DNA of 64,000 bases from the NCBI GenBank assembly GCA_963556195.1, contig OY744519.1:112632581-112696580 (forward strand), written 5' to 3'. The position numbers were made by a program, and so were the translations under genes. Position 1 is the first letter of the stretch. Each line of letters starts with the position of its first letter. This document shows positions 9,586 through 20,860 of the stretch, piece after piece. Under the pieces are notes generated by a model. The model was not told the origin of the DNA and searched no databases. It worked only from the letters and a program-made list of their open reading frames with translations. The stretch is from Sepiola atlantica. Lineage: Eukaryota > Mollusca > Cephalopoda > Sepiida > Sepiolidae.

Positions 9586-11955
9586 GTTCCTAATATATAC
9601 TAGCAAAACTATGCAACTAGAGGGAGCATATTATTGCTAGTTATGGTTATAATTATTCGGTTCTTTATTTTTGTAATTTGTGATGCAATCTACAATGAGA
9701 ATAATGTTTTTCAAACTTTTGCACTTTCTATTTCTGTACACTTTTTGCGTTCCTCTTTTTTCTAGTTACTTCTGCATAGGTGATCTCGATAACTTAAATA
9801 ATTTCCTTTAAGCTTTAAATGGAAAATCCAAATGGAATTAATATGTTGGTAAGTATATGAATATTGCTTTTATGAACATCTTAAAGACTGGGAATTTTTC
9901 AGAGACTAAAGTAGGTTAGGTATGAATCACACCTGACGATATATCACATGCATTTAAAGGATGTTAAATGATTTGTCTCCTTTAATTATACAATGCATAT
10001 CCATTTAATTCATAAGATATTCTCATTCCTCATTTTCTGACATATCAATAGGTGAGAAAAGTACAAATTCAGAAAATACTTTTTCATATTCATGAGAAAG
10101 ATGAAATTTATAAACAAGGAAATTTGAGAAAACTTAAAATAATTATAATAAAAGAACTAATTAATAAATATATGACTTGTGCTAGCAATGATCTAAACCT
10201 ATTTAAAGATGCATTGTAATAAACCTTTTTAATGAAAACCATGACACCATCTTGTTTTATAAGTTAGGTCTGTGCATATCTCTATTTATATAAAGTGTGA
10301 TATATGCTTACATATTTGTATGTACAGGATTTACTCTTACAATAATTAACCAATCATTATGAATTTTACAATACCGCTGCTAAGTGTAAGGGGTCAGAAT
10401 GTAAGCTATATATAGTTTAATTTAGTTTTATGCAAAGGAGGTAAACAGAGTAGAAGCTCTTCATGACAATTCAGATACCTCCGATTTTTGTGAAATTTTA
10501 ACAAATAGGTATTAGACATCAATTAATAAATATTTCGCAAATTTCAGTTTCTTTGGAGTAATTTTAAAGATTTTTTTTTTGGGGGGGGGGGTCATAATAT
10601 GGGCACAACCTCTGATTTGAAAATTCAAATATATCAGATTTACATTGAATTTGATCCATTGTCAGAAGACACCAATTAAGCAAGATCCTCTTAATTTTAA
10701 TTTAATCTTAAAATCAAAATTTTTAGAATCAAAATCATGTAATAGCTTTTGATTAAATTTGGAATAAGCATTATCGACATAAGGTTTAGTATCATTATGT
10801 CTTGATTTTAATCTTGAAAGGGGACATAAAAGTGGAACGAAACTAATCCGTCCTGGATTCACTCCTAAACTAATGAATTGATCATTATGAACTATGGAAT
10901 ATATATATTCACAGTGATTAATGCGGGCATATTATTTTTTGTAAACTTAACCATACTACTCCCCCCTCCTTGCAAAAATACGTTTAAAATAAGTGAGATA
11001 CAAAAATTTAATAGAGGAAAGAATTGTTCCATATCAAATTTTGAGTTCGATAAATAATATAATAATCAAATGTTAACTGGTGTGGTGTACGTGCAGTAGC
11101 AATAATAATGTGTATATGTGAGAAAAACTCTTAAACTAATAAACTTATTATGAATTATGGGATACATATTTTAGGTAACACGGTGAGTAACGTCAACACA
11201 TTATTGTTTTGTAAACTTTACCATTTAGTTTATGTTCCCCCGAAACCGTACTCACTCTCTCCCTCCCTACAAAATTATGTTAATAACTAATGCTATACAT
11301 GTTACTTATACCCAGATACTTAGACGAGTATTCTACTAATTTGTATATAATATTTTCTGAGCCTACATTGTTCATAGTTGGAATTATAATAACCAAATTA
11401 TTTTTAAGTAAATTTTAATAATGTTTTATGATTGATAAAATAAAAATACTTGATTAATAAACATTATCTACGATTGTAATCAGAAAATTCCACTGAAATA
11501 AAAACTATGATACGTTAAAAACTTATATTTCATACACATCTTTTGGGGATGTATAAAATGCACACGTAAATATATTGATTAAATTAATAAAAGAAAAGAA
11601 AACCAGTCATTTTAATAACGAGTTTTCTTAAATTATTATGTTGTACATATAAAATCGATATTATATTTGTAATGTTTCTTATTTTATTTTTAATTGGAAA
11701 ACTGATAATTATATAAATTAAAAAATGAGAATAAAAATGGTGATATGGGGTTCAGAGTTATGAATATGAGTACATATGTGCATTTGGAGATTCCTGCTTA
11801 TACTGCAAATATAAGTTATACAAAATGACAAAAATGCAACGGAAGCTGTTTTGGGACGATATATGTTTCAATGATTTTTTTAATAAAAAATATGAACAGT
11901 ATCTATTTTTTTTCTACAGCTTATTTGCAGATATTTCCTGAATCTATATTGCTAA
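9586..11955. other. Long AT-rich stretch, nothing recognised
   Basis: No supported gene, repeat family or RNA gene in 2.4 kb. There is a T9/G10 junction at about 10571-10590. The minus-strand open frame 10662-10862 has no recognisable motif. Confidence 0.5.
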
Positions 11956-11958
11956 TAT

Positions 11959-12290
11959 TTAACCAAAGTGTAGTATCTGTTCCGATGGATACTGCACCCC
12001 ATAGACTGGTATTGTCTTGGCCTTCGGGGCTTGATTTACGCCGGTCTATGGGTCTGTCCTGTGTAGTTCTAGGAGGTCCACTCTCCCAGGCTTCGCCTCC
12101 CCTCTTTGGGGAGGAGTAAGTTTATTACTTACTGCCTGAGGCGCCCCTACCGGGGAATGCCGACGGGGCTGCCCAGGCAATTTTTAAACCCCACTTTCCT
12201 GACCCGACCTTGGGTCACATCTTACTTCTGGGAGTAAGATAAAAACTGGCCTTGTGCCTAACTCCTGGAGAGGAGTAAATCAATAGTCTC
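11959..12290 (+). mobile_element. U2 snRNA-headed SINE-like element (insert subfamily)
   Basis: It starts within the U2-like head (CAAAGTGTAGTATCTGTTC, 11965-11983) and lacks the GGCCTTTTGGCTAAGAT part present at 63.24 kb. It then runs through a palindromic insert (CCCATAGAC ... GTCTATGGG), GAGGTCC-type and CTCCCAGGCTTCGCCTCC blocks, GAATGCCGACGGGGCTGCCC, GGGTCACATCTTACTT and the end ACTCCTGGAGAGGAGTAAAT. Nearly identical over its length to the copy at 63.24-63.58 kb, so both belong to a young subfamily. U2 snRNA itself binds the intron branch point; only its first third is present, so this is not a functional U2 gene. Confidence 0.85.
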
Positions 12291-12389
12291 ACAACATTTA
12301 GATGCAGATGAGTAAATATAAGGTTAGGATGCAACATTTCTATCTAAGGTTAAATTTAAGTAAAAACAGATAGTAAAATGGTCGACAAT

Positions 12390-12585
12390 ATTCGAAGGCA
12401 CCCCAAAGGCTCTCTTTTCATCAGCTATTATACCTAGGTGTAGGGGAGGGCGCCACTCCTTTCCCAAGATTACTCCACACCTTTGATCTTCACCTAGCAC
12501 CATTTCTTAAGTCTTTGGTATGACTCGACCGAGGATCAAACCCCGATTTCCCAACCCATTAACAAACAATCTAACCATTAATTTA
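12390..12585 (-). mobile_element. tRNA-derived SINE
   Basis: Read on the minus strand, AATGGTTAGATTGTTTGTTA precedes GGGGTTTGATCCTCGG, which fits a tRNA-type A-box region followed by a B box (GGTTTGATCC). The body continues to about 12395. There is no complete tRNA cloverleaf, so this is a retroposon head and not a tRNA gene. Confidence 0.6.
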
Positions 12586-13869
12586 AGTAGAGAGTATAAT
12601 TTTTCATTAGAAGTAGAGTGAGAGACGTTCCAGACAGGAAGCCCCTAGTGTGACGTGGTGAATGAGTAGATAAGATATTTCTCTTTTCACTGAATTGGCA
12701 GAGAAAACGGTCAGATATTTGGTAGATTGGGGGTATTATGTGTGTGTCTATGTATACTGAAAGATATAAAAGATTAAAAAAAAGAAGATTCTTCAAACCC
12801 AAGTGAATTCATGCTGTTTCTTTACTAATAACGCTTACAAGAGCTATTATTAAAAAGAAGAAGGGGACGTCTATAATGAGAGAGAAAAGGAGAGGAAATG
12901 ATTTACTGCTGCATGTCGTCTATCAACGAGACTCAAGCTGTCTATATGATGAAGCTGCCGCCATCCGGATAATCTGTGGGGATCGAAGAAGTGGTCACCA
13001 TCGTGTTACATTGTATCTACTCAAGATAAAAAAAATATTATGGCTTCACAGATGAAATCAAAACAATCTTTGAGAAAAAACTGCTGGGATAAATTATTAA
13101 ACAATAATTAATGACTGAAAAATTCTATTGACTTGGATATAAAAAATAACTCGAAATGAAAAAAAATCAAGAGAAAATGTAAAAAAACAAAAAATTCTTT
13201 GCATATTTTTAAATTGATAGTTTTCTGATTCTTCTCATGCTGTGAAAGAATTGGCTCTCTTGCATTAAATGTAAGAAAACTTGGCAGTGCAAAGATGACA
13301 ATCAAAATGATTTGCATGCCGCCAAGCCTGACAAAGTTTGCCAAATTGAGCCTTAGCCAAACTCAATGACAAAAACACTTGTTAGTGATAACTATTGCTA
13401 AGAATTGAGAAAGAATGTTATATAAAGGACTCCTGACTACGAATGCACAGAGACACAGTAAAAAGAAATATTTGTCAGGTTTAATAACAATACATTAAAT
13501 ATCTCCCCCTTTATGTGTTACTATAATAGCCTTTCCATCGATAAAGATGGCATTTTTCCAAATAGAAGTTAAAAATTTCACAAAATGGCTGCCAAATTTT
13601 ATCGACTAGTTTTGTATGATTTTTCAAGGAGCCACATAGCAAATTACTCCACCATATTAATTTTTGTTGGATTGTTGTTGTCGGATTTTTTTTTGTTTGT
13701 AATTTTTATTTTTCATATATTAATTTGTTTCTTACAAAGAAAAACATGCCATCCCTTCATAATATCACTAACTCTAAGTTCGGGTGACAACGTGCCCCTC
13801 CTCTGGCGTCGTCATATAAAAGACAATTTCTTTGGCAATGTAAATAAAATGAAAAGAGAAAGGCAAGCC
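12586..13869. other. No gene recognised
   Basis: AT-rich sequence with short unrelated open frames on both strands. The 113-codon plus-strand frame at 13585 has a hydrophobic N-terminal part, but its C-terminal third runs into a tandem repeat and its composition is that of the surrounding DNA. Confidence 0.4.
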
Positions 13870-14040
13870 GCAAAAATCAGAAAAGGTATTATTATTTGCA
13901 AAATAACATGCAAGTATACAATTTAATCTGCAAAAATCAAAAAACAAATTAGTATTTGCAAAATAATTTGCAAAAATCAGAAAACAAACTAATATTCGCA
14001 AAATAATAATTTTTTAAACTCTGCAAAAATCTAAAAACAA
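13870..14040 (+). repeat. Short degenerate tandem repeat
   Basis: The unit GCAAAAATCAGAAAACAAAT plus TA-TATTTGCAAAATAAT recurs with start points near 13870, 13930, 13969 and 14022. Copies vary in length (about 40-60 bp). It generates the overlapping open frames around 13774-14001. Confidence 0.7.
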
Positions 14041-14045
14041 ATTAA

Positions 14046-14269
14046 GGTGCTCTTATCGATCCTGAACCAATTTTCGTGACGTTCGACTGTTCTACGCAAA
14101 CGCCCGAGAGTTGACGAGCCGATTTGTACCAGACGACATTTTTGATACGGTGCTGTGTCCTATGATCATAATGTTTTGCTTTTTTTTTTTTTTTTGTTAA
14201 GGTTACGGTTAGGGTGTAGGATTAGGAGTTAGGGTTAGGGTTAGCTGGTTCAGGATCGATATCAGTACC
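14046..14269. mobile_element. 224-bp MITE with 8-bp target duplication and TTAGGG repeats
   Basis: The ends are GGTGCTCTTATCGATCCTGA (14046) and the complement of GGTACTGATATCGATCCTGA at the right end (14269); over 24 bp the two ends agree at 21 positions. The element is flanked by a perfect direct repeat CAAATTAA at 14038-14045 and 14270-14277. An 8-bp duplication fits hAT-type transposition. Inside are a T15 run and a TTAGGG-like series (TTACGGTTAGGGTGTAGG ... AGTTAGGGTTAGGGTTAG) at 14200-14244. It has no coding capacity, so it is non-autonomous. Confidence 0.9.
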
Positions 14270-14277
14270 CAAATTAA

Positions 14278-14850
14278 TATGGTGGATTAATGTGCCCTGT
14301 GACCGCTTGTAAAATAAAATAAAAACTGTAAAATTTGGCATCTATTTTGGGATCTTCAAAATAACCGATATTTTCCATTTGTTTTTAAATCTATCGTTGC
14401 TTTAATGTAAAATAAATTGGTGATTTAATCCGACAAAAGATAATATTTACATACATGTTTCGAACTGTTCTCATCATCTTGTTTGTTGTCATTTTCATAA
14501 CGTTTCGACTGTTTTTGTCTCTGGCCTTCTCATGTCTTTTTGCCATAGTAACTGAATAAAGAGTTTGGTTCGAAATTGCCCGAAGGTTCAAGACTACAAA
14601 AAAGGACACCAGATGAGAAGACCATATGATGGTTGCAACCTTGAGAAATTGACAACCAAGACGAGGATAACTGTACACACCATGCAAATGATGTAAATAA
14701 CAACAACAACAACAACACTTCAGCTGAGAAATATTGTAGAAAATAATATTATATACTAAATATCAATGAACTTTTTTTTTACATGGATTTGTAAGGATTC
14801 CCGTTTATTCAAGTAACTAAATTTCTCTCCATTTTCTCAACTGGTTTAAT
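14278..14850. other. No gene recognised
   Basis: AT-rich. A minor (AAC)n run lies at 14699-14717. Overlapping minus-strand frames at 14391-14718 have no domain I can name. Confidence 0.45.
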
Positions 14851-14852
14851 TG

Positions 14853-15190
14853 AGATGTTTATTTACTCCTCGCGGAGTTAGGCACAAGGCCAGTTTTATC
14901 TTACTCCCACAAGTAAGATGTGACCCAAGATCGGGTCGAGCAAGTGGGGTTAAAAGCCAGCGCTCGAGAGGTGAGCACTCTGGCCATTTAAAAAATTGCC
15001 TGGGCAGCCCCGTCGGCATTCCCCGGTAGGGGCGCCTCAGACAGTAAGCAATAAACTTACTCCTCCCCAAAGAGGGGAGGCGAAGCCTGGGAGGGTGGAC
15101 CTCCTAGAACTGCACAGGACAGGCGTGCAGTATCCATCGGAACAGATACTACACTTTGATCTTAGCCAAAAGGCCGAGAGACTGGCCAAA
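14853..15190 (-). mobile_element. U2 snRNA-headed SINE-like element (no-insert subfamily)
   Basis: On the minus strand it starts with TCTCGGCCTTTTGGCTAAGA, then CAAAGTGTAGTATCTGTTC, an almost exact U2 snRNA 5' end including the branch-point-pairing GTAGTA. It then passes directly from GATACTGCAC to the CTGTCCTG block, without the roughly 55-bp palindromic insert of the 12- and 63-kb copies. It carries a 30-bp segment (with TGGCCAGAGTGCTCACCTCT) before the TTTTAACCCC block that those copies lack. The element ends at the GAGGAGTAAATAAA block near 14858. The plus-strand open frame at 14996-15325 is a by-product. Confidence 0.87.
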
Positions 15191-15566
15191 GATGACTGGG
15201 GTTTGATTTATCATGTGGGAAATAAAACTAATTTTATAATTGTCTTTGTATTAATAACACAATATATTTTTGGTCTGAACTGTTTCGTATCAGGAGTGTT
15301 CAGTATTTACGTTGATTTTATTTAGATTATTTTTTATTATCATCTTTTTGGTAGCTCTTGTCGGGCATCTCTATTTTTAAACATCTTATCAACTCAAGCC
15401 TTAATTTTATTTTAAATAAAAAAAATACTATTGCATAGAACATTTATACTATTAATATAACACTAATATACAAAGCATGAAAGGAAGCGCAATGTCTTTG
15501 AAATGAAAAGTTTATAAAATTTTCTTAAACTACCTTTGCAAGATAGACGAAGAAGGTAAAAGTTAA
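15191..15566. other. No feature recognised
   Basis: AT-rich spacer between the U2-headed element and the foldback. Confidence 0.45.
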
Positions 15567-16579
15567 CAGTGCACTTGATGGCGGCTATTTCGAATTCATA
15601 ACCGGAAGCTGTCATCAAGTGGACTGTTTCTCTTGTCATAAACAACGTTTTAAGTTTAATTGAGACGGTTTCAAACCGATATAAATGATTGCACAATAAG
15701 AAAAACGAAATTTTTTTAAAAATCGATTTTTTTTATGGTTTCCAGTAGAAATTCCATTTTTACTTGATATTTAGTCTTCATTAAAAAAATAATACCAGAA
15801 AATTTTATTAAATTTTTTCGGTACTACTCCAGATGAAGCGCCTAATTTCCGTGACTGCTCGGCGGCAACGATCGGGCAGGTCGCGGAAGCGCCCGAGAGC
15901 TGCCGAGACAGAAAACGAGGCTGAAGCAAAACTGAAAGTCGTAAAATGGAAGAGTGGCAGACGACAATATAAGACGAAGAACACAAAAGAAAAAATAGAT
16001 ATATTTGAAAAAAACAAACAAAAAAAACAATGAACAAACCCTAGCTGAAGAACTATGAATAAACTTCTTTTTTTTTTTTTCGTGGGCCAAACGAACCAAT
16101 TTTTTTATTTTTTATTTTTACATAAATCAAAGAAGTAAATGCTATTTCTTTTACAATATTTAGGCAACGTTTTATTTTGTCTTTTTTTTTTACATAAAAC
16201 AAAGAAGTATATGTTATTTTTTTTTTAGGATATTAAGGCAAGTTTTTTTGTATATTTTGGGGGGGGGGATTTTATATATTTTCTCGTCGAGGGTCAGGGT
16301 TTACGGATACGTTTGCGGCCGGTCTGAAAGGTCTTCCTACCGCTTGTTTTCTTGTGCTGAGCGCAAATGATTGGCAGCAACCTGATTGGTCAGCTCTGCT
16401 TCAGCCTCGTTTTCCGAGCAGTCACGGAAATTAGGCGCTTCATTTGGAGTAGTACCAATTTTAATTATAAATTTTACCAGAAAAAGATTTTATGTAACTT
16501 TTTTTGACGGTTTGGTAAACAGTCTACTTAATTGCGACTGACAGTTGTCAATCCGGAATAGCCGCCATCAATTGAACTG
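15567..16579. mobile_element. 1-kb foldback element with nested inverted repeats
   Basis: Outer ends: TTGATGGCGGCTATT near 15575 pairs with AATAGCCGCCATCAA near 16558. An inner pair, 15820-15862 and 16414-16456, is 43 bp with one mismatch and includes GAAGCGCCTAATTTCCGTGA. A further pair AAAACGAGGCTGAAGC (about 15912) matches its complement near 16398-16413. Between, 15853-15908 holds a GC-rich self-complementary part (CTCGGCGGC ... GCTGCCGAG). I see no convincing target duplication. No transposase is present. The purine-rich internal open frame at 15833-16033 and its antisense frames are by-products. Confidence 0.75.
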
Positions 16580-16614
16580 TTTCATTTTAACAACATAGAA
16601 ATACAGATATAAGA

Positions 16615-16885
16615 AAGAGGCTTAATATTAACGTGGTTTGGACATATTTCACGGCTACCAGCCTCCAGCTATGTAAAGAAATCATATCAAGAAGATTTCA
16701 TTCAAGAAACATTAAGAGGACGCTCACCTAAGAGATTGGCTGACCAAAGAAGAATGGAGACTAGCATGCTGCTCCTGGCAACTGAAAGACTGGCCAAAGA
16801 CTGTGATAAGTGGCGGAATTTTGTTCTCAAGTATGTGGTGAAGCTCTCTGTTGAGTGTGCACATAAATCATGTAAGTAAATCAAT
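16615..16885 (+). pseudogene. C-terminal fragment of a LINE reverse-transcriptase protein
   Basis: In one frame with few breaks the plus strand reads WFGHISRLPAS, then ETLRGRSPKRLADQRRM and ERLAKDCDKWRNFV. This matches the conserved tail that follows the reverse-transcriptase core in endonuclease-type LINEs (WFGH-RM, RGRP-KRW, A-DR-KWR). No RT core or 3' tail remains. I infer a short truncated insertion. Confidence 0.65.
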
Positions 16886-17760
16886 ATAAAAGTTAAATTA
16901 TGTTTCATCTTTCTTCAGATAATTCCCAAAATTAGTTTCTTTTGATTGTTTTTTTACCATTATTTTTTTAATCTATCCGATTCCATCTAAAAAATGTTCT
17001 ATGCTATTAGTACTCTTAATCTTATTTGGTGACTTGTTGCAATAATATCTTACTCTATTAGCAAACATGTTTACTTTTCGAAAACTACCTTAACACTTAA
17101 TCTCCAGAATGAAGAGAAATATTAACAAAAATGTCTACTATAGTAAGAAATTCCATTAATTATTTTAAAAGTTTCAATTACATCCCCTTTCATTCTTCTG
17201 TTATTATAAAATAATTAATTAGAATCATAGACAATTTATAGAAGGCTTATAAAGAATGCATAAAATATATCGGCTTGTTAGAAGGAATACTGAAAAACAG
17301 GATGCAGCTTTTTATTCATTTATATATATATTTTAAATCTTACTTGTTTTCAGTTTTCATTTCTTTTACTAAAGTTGTATGAGTTAAACCGGAATATCAA
17401 TATATTTTGAGAAAAGTCTCCTCCTTTCTTTTTCGTTCATCGCAACTTATGCTCTGCCTTGCTCGAACAATGCCAGCTGTACGTCTGTTGAACCAGGACC
17501 GCAGCGAATGCTACACTCCAGCAAGACAAAATCTGGACGATGCGAAATTTAACATATTTATTTCAATTAATTATGCGTCGATTCCACTATAAATTCATTA
17601 ATAGTGTTTAGACTAATTATATCTGTTTTTATTTACTTACATTTTTAAAGATTTTTTAATTATGTATATAAAAATGCAATATTTACAGAAGTTGGATTGG
17701 AAAATATTCAAGGGAATCCCTTGGTTTAAATTATTGTTAAACTCGATAATTGTTGTCCCT
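16886..17760. other. No feature recognised
   Basis: AT-rich. The short plus-strand frame at 17407-17592 has no recognisable motif. Confidence 0.45.
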
Positions 17761-17767
17761 ATTTACT

Positions 17768-17816
17768 TCCCCCCCCCCTCCACGAGGGCAGAGTTAGACA
17801 CAAGGTCGGTTTGTAA
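17768..17816 (-). mobile_element. 3' fragment of a U2-related element
   Basis: The plus strand CACGAGGGCAGAGTTAGACA, CAAGGTCGGTTT is the complement of AAACCGACCTTGTGTCTAAC, TCTGCCCTCGT at the 3' end of the U2-related copy at 34.4 kb. Only this end remains. Confidence 0.6.
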
Positions 17817-18605
17817 TGGAGTGAAATTAAAATCAATTTAATATGAAAAATATAAAACGACTGAATTTATTTTTTGGGTTTTGTTGTTAACTCACTATTT
17901 TCGTTCGTTCATTTACTTTTTCTTTGGAGAAAGGAAATGATAGTAAATAAAAAGAAGGATGATAAAATGTGTAAGAATTTGATTGGCGGTAAATTCCATT
18001 CTGAAGAACCACTGTAACATTGGTGATTCCATTGATTTTATGTTCAAGAATGTTGTTAATTCTTTATAAGATAAAATCAACACCATTCTGAAATTGACTC
18101 TGGCATGACTGACACTTGCCCATTAGGGTAATATGTGTGCCATTTCCTTGTTTTTCATTCTCTGGCAACATTCCTATCTAAACTTTGGAACCATGGTGTT
18201 TCTAAATACAGCTGACATCTTGGAGTACACATGACGACAAAATATAAAAAGAATTTCATTAAGACAATTCTAAGACTTTTATGATGAAATTTTATTCATA
18301 TTTATTTTTTTATCTCATTTTTAATTTTATCATGTTACTGACAAATAATTTGATGCAGATAAAGTATAGCTGTGAAATATAGTCAGTTAACTGTAGAATT
18401 TTCCTTATAACCACCTGAAAAAAAGGGAATAAACAATATAAAGTTCTAAGAAAATCTGGTAACCACACATTTCTATTTCAAACCATTATAATCAGCTGGT
18501 AATAGTTGTCCCCTTTCCATTATTTTTTTAATATCAAGAGACCAGACTCTACACTTAAATATTCTAATTTTGGTCAGATATTGTTTAATATACTTTAATG
18601 AATAA
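17817..18605. other. No feature recognised
   Basis: AT-rich sequence without supported gene or repeat. Confidence 0.45.
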
Positions 18606-18607
18606 CT

Positions 18608-18750
18608 TTTTTATGGAAATCGCTCCAGACAAGGCAAGAAGCCACTTGATGTGAGGAGCTAAAACTAAAATACTACTTCAAGGTCAAAAACAAGCCAACG
18701 TTAAGATGAATAGATTCTGACCCAGAAAACAGCAACTTTTTAAAATCGAA
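18608..18750 (+). mobile_element. Fragment of the 5' end of a LINE family
   Basis: The run TTTTTTATGGAAATCGCTCC, AGACAAGGCAAGAAGCCACT, TGATGTGAGGAGCTAAAA, CTACTTCAAGGTCAAAAAC and GAAAACAGCAACTT matches the starts of the copies at 33918 and 36337. It stops before the endonuclease start motif seen in those two. Confidence 0.75.
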
Positions 18751-18839
18751 ATATTTGTATTTACCATGATAACATCCGAAAGAATAGCATCAATAAGGTG
18801 ATATAGAAAATGATGTAATTAGGAAACGATAACGAATTA

Positions 18840-19080
18840 CATACTCTCTCTGGAGAGCTTTGCCACATCATTCAGAACAGAACTTTCGCCCGGTAGGGGT
18901 GGGGGTTATTCTGTTATTTCAACACATGTGTGAATTACTAGTACTGAAGTACTTGCTAAATGGATCCTCTGGGCTGTATTTTTTTTTCAGGGAGGTTTCA
19001 CCATCCTCCCACGTATATGTCTGGTATTTGGTACCGGCCAGGCTCAACGTCGCTTAACTGTAGTGATTTAACGAGAACTT
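18840..19080. repeat. Unclassified GC-richer island
   Basis: A less AT-rich block with CGGTAGGGGTGGGGGTTATT, CATCCTCCCACGTATATGTC and GGTACCGGCCAGGCTCAACG. It looks like an insertion in AT-rich DNA. I cannot name it and see no second copy in the window. Confidence 0.3.
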
Positions 19081-20300
19081 ATGTTTCTACGTGATTATGC
19101 TGTGTGTGCGAAATTAATTTGTAGCAAAGGTTTGAAACAAAGAAATAAACCCTAATATAAAGGAACTACACAAAACGATGTAAAATAGTTTATATGGAGC
19201 GTCATATTTTAATTTCACATTTCAAAATGCAGATTAAAAATTCTGAAACATTCTGTTGATTGTCAGGTCGGCAAAACTGAAGTGGAAACTATGCCCATGA
19301 TTAGAACATTGCCCAGTTAAATCTGCTCTCTTTTAAAGAAATGCATTAAGATCAAAATTTTAAAAAAATAGTAAATTTAAATTAAATGTACAAAAATAAT
19401 TAAAAGTGAAGCCGAGAAAATACGATAGTGAAAATGAATGAAAAATATTGCATAAATAAATGATGGAAAAAATAAAATAAAGTAAACTTAAATGGAAAAA
19501 TGATAAAAATAAAATGTTGATGAAAGCAAAAAAAAAAAAGGTTAATAAATATGAAAAAATCAAAAATGAAGTTCAAAATCACAAGATAACGAAAATAAAA
19601 AACGCCAGTAATCGATGGAAAAAAATGAAATAAAGGAAAAGGAAACCATTGAAATAGAAGTATGGAAAGATCAATAAAATAAAAAAATACACTGAAAAGC
19701 AAAAGGGAAAAAATCTTAGAAAATAAAATAATGTCGAAGTTGACTACCTGACTGAGTGACACAAGAGATTTAGCCAAGTAGTAAAGGCCACTAGACACAA
19801 AGTATTGGCCACTCAAAGACTTGTCAGCGATTACAAGATTTGACATGAAATTCTCTCCAAAGACCATATTTACCATCATCTCTTTGGCCGTCTGCATTAA
19901 CGCTATTCAAAGTTATTAGCCATTAGGAGCGGTGCTGCCAAGAAAGATGAAGATTATGAAGGACGGATTCAGCTTTTAGCAAGGATTCTCCTAAACAATA
20001 TTGGTCCACTCAATTTGGAGGTTCTATTGCACCAAATCCAGAATTGGGTGTAGCTATCCTTCACTATTCTTAAAAAAAAGTAGCTGCTCTAGCTGCTCCT
20101 TAAAGAATCCCTTCCTTTTCATCGATCCATCGCTATCTTCTAAATGATGTTTAATGATAAACAAGCTCCCAACTGTATTTTCAAATTATTGTCACAGACA
20201 ACAATCATTAGATTTATTTCTGTACTCATTAGTAATGAATAAAATGATGTGGTAGGAAGAAGTCGATCGAAACATTTTTATGAAATTTAATCAAAGAAAT
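19081..20300. other. No certain gene; one short open stretch at 19903-20055
   Basis: From 19360 to 19735 the plus strand is A-rich and gives a chance minus-strand frame. At 19903-20055 the plus strand is open for about 50 codons in a balanced composition (SGAAKKDEDYEG, ARILLNNIGPLNLEVLLHQI) and ends in TAG. It has no start codon or domain I recognise. It could be an exon-like relic or chance. Confidence 0.35.
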
Positions 20301-20310
20301 TGCTGGGAAG

Positions 20311-20513
20311 CAGTGGTGTGCAGAGGGGAGAGTGCAACAAGACGGTGGTCCTGAGCACCCAAATTGGGGGATGGAATCGAATAATAGTCAATCTATCTTC
20401 CTTTCTCATAACATTTCTCATTACTGGGTTTTATACTTGAGTCTTCAGGACATACAATCAAGGAGTTGATCTCGGGCATCACCAGTCCATCACCTGACCT
20501 CTGCACACCACTG
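20311..20513. mobile_element. 203-bp hAT-like MITE
   Basis: Terminal inverted repeats CAGTGGTGTGCAGAGG (20311-20326) and its exact complement CCTCTGCACACCACTG (20498-20513). Flanks CTGGGAAG (20303-20310) and CTGGTAAA (20514-20521) agree at 6 of 8, an eroded 8-bp target duplication. CAGTG-type ends with 8-bp duplications are typical of the hAT superfamily. There is no coding capacity. Confidence 0.88.
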
Positions 20514-20860
20514 CTGGTAAAGAAGAATCATTATTACTTATATTCGCATTCATTAACTCACACATTCTGCATTTGTTTCACCAAAATATCACATTTATAT
20601 TAAAAAGTTTCCATGCCACAGGCACAAATAATTTCCATTGCACTATTTTTGTCTACAAAATGTCTTTACGGTGAAGATAAAAAGGGTTTCATGAAACACT
20701 TGAAATGTCTTATCTAATTGATTTCATAAAGTTATGAATATAGTTTCTTCTTTTTCATGACAAAGAGCTCTTTTGGGATTATTTAGTGCTTAAACACAAT
20801 ACATATTATGTTTCGAAAATTTTAGATGAGGATTGATAATTTGTATTATTTGGATCATTC
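20514..20860. other. No feature recognised
   Basis: AT-rich sequence between the hAT-like MITE and the palindrome. Confidence 0.45.

Noticed and set aside
14200..14244. Chromosome end or telomere array
   Set aside because: Only a few imperfect TTAGGG units, fully inside a MITE with target duplications.
14996..15325. 109-codon plus-strand frame
   Set aside because: Antisense to the U2-headed element; the same peptide start recurs over the 63-kb copy on the minus strand because the element repeats.
19400..19897. 165-codon minus-strand frame with a plausible start (MQTAKEMMVNMVFGENF)
   Set aside because: After about 55 codons it becomes an A-rich-tract low-complexity string; no domain recognised, so I did not call a gene.
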